Shown here piece after piece: positions 35,581-44,346 of a stretch of 64,000 nt of DNA. A model generated the notes under the pieces. The model searched no databases. It was not told the DNA's origin and saw only the letters and a program-made list of their open reading frames with translations. Within the stretch, counting starts at the first letter, position 1, and the number at the start of each line of letters is the position of its first letter. The DNA is taken from contig QCUI01000001.1 in the NCBI GenBank assembly GCA_003210775.1, positions 40,813 through 104,812 of the forward strand, read 5' to 3'. The DNA is from Synechococcus sp. AG-679-A04 (GTDB lineage: Bacteria; Cyanobacteriota; Cyanobacteriia; PCC-6307; Cyanobiaceae). Position numbers and translations under genes: made by a program.

Positions 35581-36699
35581 TTAAGAATTAAGAATATGGG
35601 AAACGATCTGTTCAGAGGGGGGTGAAAAGGAAGATGGCAAAGCTCTTGGCCAATAGGTTCTAGTACCTATATCAAGGATAGTCTGCAAACCACGTTTAAT
35701 AGACATGAAGTCAAAGGAAGAGTCGATAACACAATTACTGCGTATGCGTCCAGCCTGACGTTGCCCAATATTAAGAACAGGAGTATTAAATAAAGGGGCC
35801 TCAATTAAGCCACTAGAGGAGTTACCAGCAACACCTTCGAACAAACACAAAGCGTTTAAATACAGTGAGTGACCTAATGACATAGTGACATAACAACGAG
35901 AAGAATGGCGACTCACAAAATCATTAAGCATGACCAATAACTGCTCTCTACCGTGATCGGCATTGGGGTGAGTAAAAAGAATATTACATGATATTTGTTC
36001 AAGTGCATTCAAGAAGATTTCAAAACCATTAGTTCCTTGATCATGCAAAAGTGTTTCTGGATGATATGTGACTAAAAGATTCTTTTCAGCAAAGCAATAT
36101 CCAGTAACAGACGCAAACTCTGTTCGAGAAAGTGATTTAATGTCATACAAAGAATCAAGAACCATAGGTCCTACATTAAAGACATTTTCAGGAGGAAAAC
36201 CCATTGAAATGACCCTTTGTCTATAAGACTCTGCTGCCGTAAAATGCCATGTACTCAGCTGAGTAATTGCATGGCGTAGGCGATCATCTAATGCACCTTC
36301 GGTTGACTCACCGCCGTGAAGATGCAAAATTGGTATAGATTGCAAGTGAGCAGCTGCCGCAGCACCAAAGGTCTCATACCGATCGCCCAAGATTATCAAT
36401 AAATCAGGTTTAGATCTCGAAAAAATATCACCAACCTTGGACAAAACTTCTGCTGTTAAAGAAGACATCGAAATATTCGCTTCAGCATCTAGATTTAACG
36501 GGACCACTGCAAATGGAATAAATCCATCTGACTCAATTTCAGCTACAGTGCGACCATAGTGACTGCTAAAGTGACATCCGCTAATAATCAATTCAAGCTG
36601 CAAAACCGACTCAGATTCAATTTTAGCGAGTAACTTCCTAAGTAATCCATACTCAGCTCGCGTTCCAGTAAAAACAGAAATCCTTTTGATAGAAGACAT
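35581..36699 (-). CDS. neuC: UDP-N-acetylglucosamine 2-epimerase, hydrolysing (NeuC/LegG)
   Basis: A 372-residue GT-B-like epimerase/hydrolase. It starts ISVFTGTRAEYGLLRKLL, with LIILGDRYETFGAAAAAH, ILHLHGGESTEGALDD, a GNSSSGLIEAPLF block and the end motif RQAGRIRSNCVIDSSF. These are characteristic of NeuC/LegG, which release UDP while inverting C2 to form the mannosamine-type sugar that the synthase (neuB, 30 bases upstream) condenses with PEP. With the legB/legC/ptmE genes around it, it is likely LegG, producing the diamino-dideoxy-mannose. It is the last gene of the leg-type operon. Confidence 0.93.
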   Translation of the reverse strand: MSSIKRISVFTGTRAEYGLLRKLLAKIESESVLQLELIISGCHFSSHYGRTVAEIESDGFIPFAVVPLNLDAEANISMSSLTAEVLSKVGDIFSRSKPDLLIILGDRYETFGAAAAAHLQSIPILHLHGGESTEGALDDRLRHAITQLSTWHFTAAESYRQRVISMGFPPENVFNVGPMVLDSLYDIKSLSRTEFASVTGYCFAEKNLLVTYHPETLLHDQGTNGFEIFLNALEQISCNILFTHPNADHGREQLLVMLNDFVSRHSSRCYVTMSLGHSLYLNALCLFEGVAGNSSSGLIEAPLFNTPVLNIGQRQAGRIRSNCVIDSSFDFMSIKRGLQTILDIGTRTYWPRALPSSFSPPSEQIVSHILNS

Positions 36700-36729
36700 A
36701 ATGCCGTATCAATATACATGTGGGAGAAT

Positions 36730-37728
36730 TCATAGCTCAATCATTTCATCTATAGAGTAATCACGTGTTGACCTTCTCCCGATAATATCATCCCATCTCA
36801 ATGGAGATAAGCCAGTGCCCGGCCTCTTTGCAGTAAGATTTTCGTTTGTAAATAAATCACCATTAAAGATCCTCTTCGCAGCTACAATTGATTTTCGTAC
36901 AATTGGGATGTTAATCATTTCTGCTTCTGTTGGGCGTTTAATACCATCACCAAGGGCTTTTTCAATATCTCTAATAGAAGAAACCATTGATTGAAACTCA
37001 GATGGCTCCAAACTTGCTTTGTGGTCAGGACCGTGCATGGAACAGTCTAGTGTTAAATGCTTTTCTACTACTGTTGCTCCTAGCGCTACAGAAGCAATTG
37101 GAACTGCAATACCAAGTGTATGATCAGAGTAGCCAACACTTACGCCTAAGGCGGTAGAAAGAGAGTTCATAGCACGGAGGTTAACATCACAACATGAAGC
37201 GGGGTAATCAGTAGTGCAATGTAAGATTGTAATATGATTACGCTCGATGCCCCCGTATTCTAGAACATTAACCGCAGATTCTACTTCTGAGATATTACAC
37301 ATACCAGTTGACAGAATTATGGGTTTAGGATTGCGAGCAATCTGTCGGAGGTAAGGGATATTGGTAACCTCGCCTGATGGTATCTTCCATCTGAAGAGTT
37401 CTAGAGAACTCAAGAAATCAATTCCAGCCGAATCAAAAGCTGTCGAGAGAAATTCAATATTATATTTATTACAATGTTCTATAAGCTTGTAATGATGATC
37501 AATCTCTAATTCAAGATTTTTAAGCATATGAAATTGCGACTCGGTATGGCCAGTTGACTCTTTCTGATATAGGGCTTTTGGGGCTGTAGATGTAACTAAA
37601 TTCTCAGCTCTAAAAGACTGAAATTTAACAATGTCGGCTCCAGATTGAGCCGCAGCCTCAACAAGTTCAAATGCTAGATCAAGACTGCCATTATGGTTGA
37701 CACCAGCTTCTGCAATTATGAGTGTCAT
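36730..37728 (-). CDS. neuB: N-acetylneuraminate/legionaminate synthase (NeuB/LegI)
   Basis: A 332-residue NeuB-family synthase. It has LIIAEAGVNHNGSLDLA, VKFQSFRAENLVT, KIPSGEVTNIPYLR, ILSTGMCN, ILHCTTDYPA, VGYSDHTLGI and VEKHLTLD. The SAF (antifreeze-like) C-terminal domain is visible in KRIFNGDLFTNENLTAKRPGTGLSP. It condenses PEP with the mannosamine-type sugar from NeuC, so in this context it is likely legionaminate synthase. The stop lies 30 bases from neuC's start, and its ATG overlaps the formyltransferase gene stop by four bases (ATGA). Confidence 0.94.
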   Translation of the reverse strand: MTLIIAEAGVNHNGSLDLAFELVEAAAQSGADIVKFQSFRAENLVTSTAPKALYQKESTGHTESQFHMLKNLELEIDHHYKLIEHCNKYNIEFLSTAFDSAGIDFLSSLELFRWKIPSGEVTNIPYLRQIARNPKPIILSTGMCNISEVESAVNVLEYGGIERNHITILHCTTDYPASCCDVNLRAMNSLSTALGVSVGYSDHTLGIAVPIASVALGATVVEKHLTLDCSMHGPDHKASLEPSEFQSMVSSIRDIEKALGDGIKRPTEAEMINIPIVRKSIVAAKRIFNGDLFTNENLTAKRPGTGLSPLRWDDIIGRRSTRDYSIDEMIEL

Positions 37729-38657
37729 GAAAAACGTTGTCCAACCCTAAGCTTAAACGGAGCATGATATAAAGCAAGCTTCACATAACTATCGCCGGTT
37801 TTCACTAAAAATTTGTTTTGATAAATTGCCAAAATAGAACCTGGTATGCCCTTGTAAATAGGAGCATCTGGGATAAGTTCGACAATATCAACTTTTACAG
37901 GCTGCGAATCGATGAAGGTTAAAGCTATAGGACCAGGAGTTGACAATGCGCGAACAAAATTAAAAATTTCTCGAGAGGACATTGACCAATCAAGTTGTTC
38001 ATCCCCAAGAACCCGCCGTGTGCATATAAGTGGTGCCTGTGCAATCGAGTCCTGAGGGATTCTTACAACTGAACCATCTTGAATCATTTTGATGGATTTA
38101 TACAAAAGCTTAGGGCATTCTGCATAAGCAGTATGGAGAAGACTTAAATAGGTGTCAGAGTCATTAATAGGAAAACATTTTTTCAATATTATATCACCAG
38201 TATCAACACCATCATCGATATAGTGGACTGATATTCCAAACATAGGCTCATCGTTAATTAAGACCCAATTCAAAACATTTCGACCTCGATAAAAAGGAAG
38301 ATTGCCTGCATGACAATTAATTGTACCAAATCTAGGCAGCTGATAGATGCTTGACTTCAGTATCTGATCAAAGGACATAGAAACAAACAAGTCAGCATCG
38401 TAGGAGGCAAGAATGGAAACGAATATTGGATCGTTAACATCTCTATGCAGGAGGAAGTCAATATCTAATTGACTAGCCATTAAACGCAAATAATCGTCAG
38501 TTCCAGAAAATCTTGCGCAAATAAAAACAATTTCAATATCAGGATCTTTGGTTAAAATATCCAAGGTTCCATGTGACCAAGGACCATCTGCGAAATAACC
38601 AATTTTCAAACAAGAAGGCTGTCTTAACTGAGATACATAAGGAGATACATTATTCAT
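37725..38657 (-). CDS. formyltransferase (methionyl-tRNA formyltransferase-like fold)
   Basis: A protein of about 310 residues with the formyltransferase catalytic triad. Asn and His occur in GTINCHAGNLPFYRGRNVL, and the Asp in HYIDDGVDTGDIILK. It has the C-terminal domain of this family (residues about 210-310). Such enzymes transfer formyl from N10-formyl-THF to a sugar amine, as in ArnA, WlaRD and VioF. It occupies the place where legH, the acetyltransferase of legionaminate synthesis, is expected, between legC and neuB. It may therefore N-formylate the C4 amine. I use the ATG at 38657; the TTG at 38666 is an alternative. It overlaps legC by eight bases. Confidence 0.87.
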   Translation of the reverse strand: MNNVSPYVSQLRQPSCLKIGYFADGPWSHGTLDILTKDPDIEIVFICARFSGTDDYLRLMASQLDIDFLLHRDVNDPIFVSILASYDADLFVSMSFDQILKSSIYQLPRFGTINCHAGNLPFYRGRNVLNWVLINDEPMFGISVHYIDDGVDTGDIILKKCFPINDSDTYLSLLHTAYAECPKLLYKSIKMIQDGSVVRIPQDSIAQAPLICTRRVLGDEQLDWSMSSREIFNFVRALSTPGPIALTFIDSQPVKVDIVELIPDAPIYKGIPGSILAIYQNKFLVKTGDSYVKLALYHAPFKLRVGQRFS

Positions 38658-39852
38658 ACTTATCAACCAACTGTGGACTGCTTGGGAGATTGATTAAACG
38701 AAGAGATTGATCTTCAGCAACATCCAAATCATTTCTCGGAGCAGTAGTATACATAGGAAGTTTGTGAAGTAATTTCCAAGCTGGCCTTAGAAAAATTCTA
38801 GATGCATGTGAGAGAGAAAGAATGTCATTCAATTGATCTTTCACAAGTGAAGTCTCTGTTGATGTAAGACGAATAGTGGAGAGCCAATAATTGCTGTGAC
38901 AAGATGGGTGCTCAGTAAGGAACTCAACACCGCTGACAGAATTAAATGCTTTCTGGTAGCGATGAGATAATAATCGTTTTGCAGACAATTTGCATTGTAT
39001 ATCTTCCATTTGGGCAACACCTAAGGCTGCATTCAAATTTGGCATACGATCATTCCAACCTATAGAGTCATGATCTAACAACCAAGGATGTGGAATCTTC
39101 GCGGTAGTTGATAAATGGCGTGCTCGCTCTGCTAAAAATGCATCATTAGTTAGAAGTGCACCACCACCACCAGTTGTAATTACTTTATTTCCATTGAAGC
39201 TGAGTATGCCAATAGATCCAAATAAACCACAATGGATATTTCCTGAGGTGCTACCCAATGCCTCAGCTGCATCCTCTACTAAAGGAAGACCCCACTCGTC
39301 AGCGATTGATGAAAGTGATGCTAGATCGGCAGGGTGACCAAATACATCTACCGGAACAATGGCTGCCAGACGCCTTCCAGTTAAACGATTAATGAGATAA
39401 CCATTATCATATTTCGATATCTCAAGAAGACGATCAGAAAGAGAGTTAGGATCAATTGAAAGTGTGGATGAATTTATATCCACAAAGTGGGGAACAGCAC
39501 CAAGATGAGATATCGCATTAGCAGTAGCAACAAAACTGAGCGGTGACGTTAGAACCTCATCGTTGGGCTTAACACCCACAAGGTGCAAAGCTAAACGCAG
39601 AGCAACTGTGCCATTTGAAACTGCTACAACATGAGAAGCTCCTGTGAATGCTGCAAGTTCTTGCTCGAAACGATTCACCCATTGTCCAGAAGAACTAACC
39701 CAACCAGTATCCAAACAATCTTTTAGATAGCACCATGCATTACTACCAGTAAAGCTAGGTTCGTGTAAATATACTGGGTTATCAAAAGATCTAGAACCAA
39801 GGACATTATACAAGGCATTTAAAACATTTCTAGAAAGAGTGTGGTGGGTCAT
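38650..39852 (-). CDS. legC: PLP aminotransferase, LegC type
   Basis: A 400-residue DegT/DnrJ/EryC1 aminotransferase. Features are LHEPSFTGSNAWCYLKDCLDTGWVSS at the start (matching LegC), VAVSNGTVALRLALHLVGV, LTSPLSFVATANAISHLGA, the LVEDAAEALGS strand and the PLP lysine in SFNGNKVITTGGGG. It aminates C4 of the 4-keto-6-deoxy sugar in the legionaminic acid path. It overlaps the formyltransferase gene by eight bases and its own start overlaps legB's stop by four, so it is translationally coupled on both sides. Confidence 0.9.
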   Translation of the reverse strand: MTHHTLSRNVLNALYNVLGSRSFDNPVYLHEPSFTGSNAWCYLKDCLDTGWVSSSGQWVNRFEQELAAFTGASHVVAVSNGTVALRLALHLVGVKPNDEVLTSPLSFVATANAISHLGAVPHFVDINSSTLSIDPNSLSDRLLEISKYDNGYLINRLTGRRLAAIVPVDVFGHPADLASLSSIADEWGLPLVEDAAEALGSTSGNIHCGLFGSIGILSFNGNKVITTGGGGALLTNDAFLAERARHLSTTAKIPHPWLLDHDSIGWNDRMPNLNAALGVAQMEDIQCKLSAKRLLSHRYQKAFNSVSGVEFLTEHPSCHSNYWLSTIRLTSTETSLVKDQLNDILSLSHASRIFLRPAWKLLHKLPMYTTAPRNDLDVAEDQSLRLINLPSSPQLVDKYE

Positions 39853-40847
39853 ATTGTATAGTGACCCTCACGATAATGCATCATATTACTAGGATTAGTA
39901 AACCATTCAGCTGTAATAGAGATACCTTTTTTCAAGCCCTCTAAACCACTGAAAGCTGGCTCCCAACCGGTAACAGACTTAATGAGCGTGTTATCACCAA
40001 ACAGACGATTAACCTCGGAAGATGGTGGCCTAAACCGCTGCTCATCTGAGATAATCTCAATCTCAGCATTCAATACCTCAGAAATCAAACGTGCAGTGTC
40101 GCCTATAGAAATTTCAAAATTACTGGCACAATTGAGGACTTTGCCGATAGATTGAGGAGAATTAGCTACGTATAAAAAAGCATTAACAGTGTCAGCAACA
40201 AAATTAAAGTCACGTGTAGGGGATATCGATCCCAAAGATATCTCACGATTGCCAGAGGCAATTTGAGTGATAATTGTGGGAATTACAGCTCTGGTACTCT
40301 GGCGAGGTCCATAAGTATTGAAAGGACGCAAAACCGAGACAGGAGTATCAAAGCTACGCCAATAACTGAGTGCTAATTGATCAGCTCCGATCTTACTTGC
40401 AGCATAGGGAGACTGAGCAACCAATGGATGTTCTTCGGTAATAGGAACAAATTGTGCAGTCCCATAAGTTTCAGAAGTGGAAGTATGAATGACGTGAGGT
40501 GTTTGTAAGTCCCTTGAAGCCTGCAATACGTTCAAGGTTCCGTGGATATTAGTATCAATATAACTACCAGGAGCGCGATAGCTATAGGGGATAGCGATGA
40601 GAGCAGCCAGATGGAAGACAATATGACAACCAAGTAAAGCCTCACGAAGACATTGCTGATCCCTAATATCACCTAAAAAAACTTCAATTTGGCTTTTTTT
40701 ATTTTGCGGCAAACTGTCAAGCCATCCCCAGCTACCCTGAGAATTATAAATACAGAAAGCACGCACTTCATAACCAGAGTCAATGAGAGACTCGACGAGA
40801 TGCGATCCAATAAAGCCATCAGCGCCTGTAACCAAGACTTTTTTCAT
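39849..40847 (-). CDS. legB: NAD-dependent 4,6-dehydratase, LegB type
   Basis: A 332-residue SDR resembling LegB. The cofactor motif VTGADGFIGSHL is near the start, FCIYNSQGSWGWLDSLP is a signature of this subgroup, and the active-site region includes TSTSETYGTA followed by YAASKIGADQLA and RPFNTYGPRQS. It turns a GDP- or UDP-GlcNAc into the 4-keto-6-deoxy form. With PtmE (41518-42567) beside it, the GDP-GlcNAc route of legionaminate synthesis is more likely. Coupled by four-base overlaps on both sides. Confidence 0.9.
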   Translation of the reverse strand: MKKVLVTGADGFIGSHLVESLIDSGYEVRAFCIYNSQGSWGWLDSLPQNKKSQIEVFLGDIRDQQCLREALLGCHIVFHLAALIAIPYSYRAPGSYIDTNIHGTLNVLQASRDLQTPHVIHTSTSETYGTAQFVPITEEHPLVAQSPYAASKIGADQLALSYWRSFDTPVSVLRPFNTYGPRQSTRAVIPTIITQIASGNREISLGSISPTRDFNFVADTVNAFLYVANSPQSIGKVLNCASNFEISIGDTARLISEVLNAEIEIISDEQRFRPPSSEVNRLFGDNTLIKSVTGWEPAFSGLEGLKKGISITAEWFTNPSNMMHYREGHYTI

Positions 40848-41521
40848 AATTGCCTCTGCTTTAAAAGAAATTCAGCCCAATACCAATCTTCCATTGTATC
40901 AATATCTACAGACCGGTCTGAGGGCATAACATATCCCAAAGTTGAAGATGTAATAAAAGTCTTTTCTCTCATGAGAAAATCTCTACTAGCAAAATAGAGT
41001 GCTCCGTTCAAGACATAAGTTGGAGGAATATTCTGCCGCAACAAAGGAAATGACGACTGCAGCAGTGGGCGCAAATAAAACTTTTCAGTAATATCAAACA
41101 TCCAAGCCGGATGGTTAGCAGTTTCGCATAGGGAGACAATAGATTCACAAGAATGATATTTTGAAAACGAAATAATACCCTCAATATCAGCGGTGCTTCG
41201 CAATGGGGAGGTTGGCTGCAGATAAAGAATATGAGTGAAATCTGGTAATTTTTCTAACGCATGAATAGCTGAATCAATACCTGGAGAGGTATCGGTAGCA
41301 AATTCTGAAGGCCTAAGAAAAGGAACATTAGCACCTGCTTCTAAAGCTAACTGAGCCAAGCATTCATCGTCTGTAGATACGACAACATGGTCGAGGGATG
41401 GAGATGCAAGAGCCGATTCAATAGACCAATTCAATAAAGGCTTCCCAGATAACAAACGAGAATTTTTATAAGGAATAGCCTTGGAACCACCACGAGCAGG
41501 AATCAATCCGAGAAGTTTCAT
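40844..41521 (-). CDS. neuA: CMP-nonulosonic acid synthetase (NeuA/LegF)
   Basis: A 225-residue cytidylyltransferase. It has GLIPARGGSKAIPYKNSRLLSGKPL, the CTP-binding start of NeuA, then VVVSTDDECLAQLA, FLRPSEFATDTSPG, ILYLQPTSPLR, and near the end a DIDTMEDWYWAE acidic pair for the metal. It activates the legionaminate-type acid to the CMP form for transfer. It lacks the C-terminal hydrolase domain of some NeuA proteins. Four-base overlaps with legB and with the PtmE gene show a tight operon. Confidence 0.93.
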   Translation of the reverse strand: MKLLGLIPARGGSKAIPYKNSRLLSGKPLLNWSIESALASPSLDHVVVSTDDECLAQLALEAGANVPFLRPSEFATDTSPGIDSAIHALEKLPDFTHILYLQPTSPLRSTADIEGIISFSKYHSCESIVSLCETANHPAWMFDITEKFYLRPLLQSSFPLLRQNIPPTYVLNGALYFASRDFLMREKTFITSSTLGYVMPSDRSVDIDTMEDWYWAEFLLKQRQL

Positions 41522-42567
41522 ATATCAATAGTGCCATTCCAATCAATATTGACCTGACGAAGTGTCTCTGGTAAACCAACATCTATCCAATATTCAAAGA
41601 TTGGAAAAACAACTACACGATCACCACGCTGTTGAACAGATTGAAGAAGATGTGGCATATCAATACACTGAGAATTATCCAGCAAAGCTAATACACTAGG
41701 GTTTAAAGCATAAACTCCCGCATTGACAAATTGACGAAGAGTGGGTTTTTCAACAAACTCAGCGAGTTCAACACCATTTGCTTTGACAACACCATAGGGA
41801 GATGTAAATAGATGCTCGCGAACAGATAGAGTGGCAACGGCTTTATGAAGCGAATGAAATTGAAGTAATTGCGCAAGATTCAGCTTGGTGAGAACATCAC
41901 CATTAAGGACTAATAAAGGATGAGAAAGAGTTTTTGGCAATAAGCTCAAAGATCCAGCCGTACCCAAAGGCTCAGTTTCAATTAGATAGTTGATGGAAAC
42001 ACCCCAATCAGAACCGTCACCGAAATAATCAACGATCTGATCCTTAAGGTAGTTAACTGAAAAGTAAAAACTACTAAATCCAGTATTTATACACATTTCA
42101 AGTAGAATTTGGAGGATTGGTTTATCATTAACCCTAAGCATAGGCTTAGGGCAATCCTTAGTGTAAGGGAGAAGTCGAGTCCCTTTACCTCCTGCCATTA
42201 ATACTACGGAGTTAGGAAGAGGTAGAGGGGACAAAAGCTCCTCTAATAAGATGAGTCTAGAAACACGACCGTCGGGAGTAAGGACTGGCATTTGATGGAC
42301 ATTATTAGCTTTCATTAAAGACAAAATCTCAGAATCATTAAGGCCATCTCCTGCAGAGAGAAAATTGATATTCATAACCTTGGAGACAGGATCCTGCAAG
42401 GACAAGCCAGCCAAAAGCCCACGTCGGACATCACCGTCAGTAACTGTGGCAAGCAACCTTTTTTGAGAATCTACAATAAGAGCTATCTGAGCGGTTGACT
42501 GGTCAATAATCATGAGAACTTGCTCAAGACTCAGTTCCTGTGCAGCAAAGGTCTTCAAAACATCCAT
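41518..42567 (-). CDS. ptmE: glucosamine-1-phosphate guanylyltransferase with CBS pair (PtmE/LegE-like)
   Basis: A 349-residue protein. The N-terminal ~115 residues are a CBS-domain pair (VDSQKRLLATVTDGDVRRGLL, MKANNVHQMPVLTPDG). Then comes a sugar-nucleotidyltransferase with VVLMAGGKGTRLLPYTKDCPKPML, and in the middle NYLIETEPLGTAGSLSLLP and LVLNGDVLTKL. This layout is that of PtmE, which makes GDP-GlcN in the GDP-linked legionaminic acid route. It is the first gene of the operon 35581-42567. The assignment predicts GDP-sugar rather than UDP-sugar intermediates. Confidence 0.92.
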   Translation of the reverse strand: MDVLKTFAAQELSLEQVLMIIDQSTAQIALIVDSQKRLLATVTDGDVRRGLLAGLSLQDPVSKVMNINFLSAGDGLNDSEILSLMKANNVHQMPVLTPDGRVSRLILLEELLSPLPLPNSVVLMAGGKGTRLLPYTKDCPKPMLRVNDKPILQILLEMCINTGFSSFYFSVNYLKDQIVDYFGDGSDWGVSINYLIETEPLGTAGSLSLLPKTLSHPLLVLNGDVLTKLNLAQLLQFHSLHKAVATLSVREHLFTSPYGVVKANGVELAEFVEKPTLRQFVNAGVYALNPSVLALLDNSQCIDMPHLLQSVQQRGDRVVVFPIFEYWIDVGLPETLRQVNIDWNGTIDI

Positions 42568-43087
42568 AAAATCCTAACCGTCAAAATTAAGCTAGATGAA
42601 GACAAATTTTCAATGCAAAGATCGGAAAAGCCATTATAGAACTAACTTTAATCTTAGTATTGAAGATAAAAACGAATAGAGCAGTAGCCTTAAGAATTAA
42701 TAAAACATCAATAACCAAGTGATCTATACATTACACACACTGAAAACCCAATCATAGATCGTTCAACGGCAATTATAGTGGTTGAGACACCGTCCTAAAA
42801 GGACTCAAGTTACTGACAAGCGAAGCGTACCACAAAGAAGTACAATTATGCCAATAAAAAGCAACAAGAGGAAGATATAAATCACAATTAATAAAGCTAA
42901 TGAGTAAAAAGCGAAGCATACATTGAAAAATGGATCGTAAAAGGCAAACGCAAACCATTAGAAGGGCGTAATGGAATTCATGCAAAATGCAACGAGCTCA
43001 TATAGCATTTTGATCGATAAATTAATTATTTAATGATTTTCAGTGCAGCTAATTAAAAACAAAGTCAAGGGAATTTAAGCAAAGAAC
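42568..43087. other. 520-bp gap without a gene, upstream of the leg-type operon
   Basis: No convincing gene on either strand. A minus-strand open frame at 42773-42985 encodes a hydrophobic peptide with no recognised motif and no tight packing with its neighbours. It is likely chance. This gap is the first sizeable break in the operon structure on the ptmE side, so it probably contains the leg promoter. The next gene upstream belongs to a differently composed segment. Confidence 0.5.
42633..42638 (-). promoter_or_regulatory. candidate -10 element for the leg-type operon
   Basis: The minus strand reads TATAAT here, 66 bases before the ATG of ptmE at 42567 in the largest gap on the 5' side of the operon. 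The -35 region is poor: no hexamer near TTGACA at 16-18 bases, only TTCAAT further off. The call rests on position and one perfect hexamer in AT-rich DNA. Confidence 0.35.
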
Positions 43088-44311
43088 CTAGATTAGCCTT
43101 TTAGTCAAACCAATTAAACTCGTATTACCATAATCCATGGCCATTAAATCAACTAAGGGAGAGTTTTTGTATGCAAAATCCCAAGCATCTCTACTTGCAT
43201 TGAAAGCAAAATCCAAAAGGTCAAAACATTTACTCTCCTCAATTGAATTGGTCCAACAGAAACCATGTTGGGGAATTCTCGATGGCCATCCCATTTCGCG
43301 AGAGTATAATGTTACATAGTTACCCCTTACAGGAAGAAAAACACATCTATTTCCTCGTGCTAAAGACTCATAACCAAGAGTACTATCAATTGTGACTGAT
43401 ACCTTGCAAGTATCCAAATAAGAATAACCTGAATACAAAGATGAGGCCTGAAAGAAATTAATATCTTTGCCAAGAATTTGTTTGTAATAATTATCCTCTA
43501 GAGTAGAGAGAGCAGACTCACTACATCGTTTAAGGATAACTAATTCTTGGCCAAAACTTCTACAATATGATTGAAGTGTCAACAAGACATAAGTATCAGG
43601 TTGTTGAAAAATCAAATCATGCGGAATGTATCTACCACCATTGTAAATACCTGAATCAGAGAATTGAGAAATAAAAACCAATGCATTGCAATCTATATCA
43701 GATGATTCCTCTTTAACGGCCGCGTTGTTGAGTAAAGAGCCTATTACCAAGGTATTTCCCTTAATGCGCTTCGAATACTCAAATGCAATATCAGAATTGA
43801 ATAATAACATCCAATCAACGTGGAGTAACTTTGAAGTGGAGGTGGGTAGCTTATCTATAGACTCAAAAAAACCATCATAACTACGCCATCCATTTTGAAT
43901 CAAGATTGTAAATTTATTTGGATGGCGACTACTTAATAGTAAAAATGATATTCTGTTATCAATATGTGTAATCAGACAAGAAGGGTTGACTAGCCTAATA
44001 TATGTATCGACATAAGCTTCCTTAGTAAAACCAAACCCAAGGATTGTAATCAGAAAGCATGGCAAATTAAAAGACTCACCTCTCAAAGACAAAAAGTTAA
44101 TACTATAATCGAAAAGTATTTTCTGAAAAATTTCTCGATTGACAGAGTCATAAACGAGAATATCCGCAGAATGGGGTCTTCTTAGATGCAAAGGTACATT
44201 CAGTATAAACTCAACGAACCTGAAAAATGTTTGAATACCCAAGCCTCTCAAATCAATCATGCGTAAATATTTTATAAAGCACAGAAAATAAAACAACACT
44301 CTACCATACAT
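43088..44311 (-). CDS. GT-B-like surface-carbohydrate biosynthesis protein
   Basis: A protein of about 407 residues. The N-terminal half includes ADILVYDSVNREIFQKIL. Then come FTILIQNGWRSYDGFF, a central VFISQFSDSGIYNGG and a late VSVTIDSTLGYESLARGNRCVFLPV. The N-G-W and D-S-T-x-x-x-E pattern resembles GT-B-fold capsule transferases and CDP-glycerol/teichoic-acid-type transferases, where the last motif binds the nucleotide donor. It is a putative transferase for the surface glycan. I use the ATG at 44311 rather than a TTG at 44314; 36 bases separate it from the next gene. Confidence 0.7.
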   Translation of the reverse strand: MYGRVLFYFLCFIKYLRMIDLRGLGIQTFFRFVEFILNVPLHLRRPHSADILVYDSVNREIFQKILFDYSINFLSLRGESFNLPCFLITILGFGFTKEAYVDTYIRLVNPSCLITHIDNRISFLLLSSRHPNKFTILIQNGWRSYDGFFESIDKLPTSTSKLLHVDWMLLFNSDIAFEYSKRIKGNTLVIGSLLNNAAVKEESSDIDCNALVFISQFSDSGIYNGGRYIPHDLIFQQPDTYVLLTLQSYCRSFGQELVILKRCSESALSTLEDNYYKQILGKDINFFQASSLYSGYSYLDTCKVSVTIDSTLGYESLARGNRCVFLPVRGNYVTLYSREMGWPSRIPQHGFCWTNSIEESKCFDLLDFAFNASRDAWDFAYKNSPLVDLMAMDYGNTSLIGLTKRLI

Positions 44312-44346
44312 CAATGACTAAGTGAAAAGATTACAAACACAGAAGA

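Noticed and set aside
42773..42985. Hydrophobic 70-codon minus-strand frame in the gap upstream of the leg operon
   Set aside because: No motif, no coupling to neighbours and sits in T-rich coding-strand DNA where such frames arise by chance.
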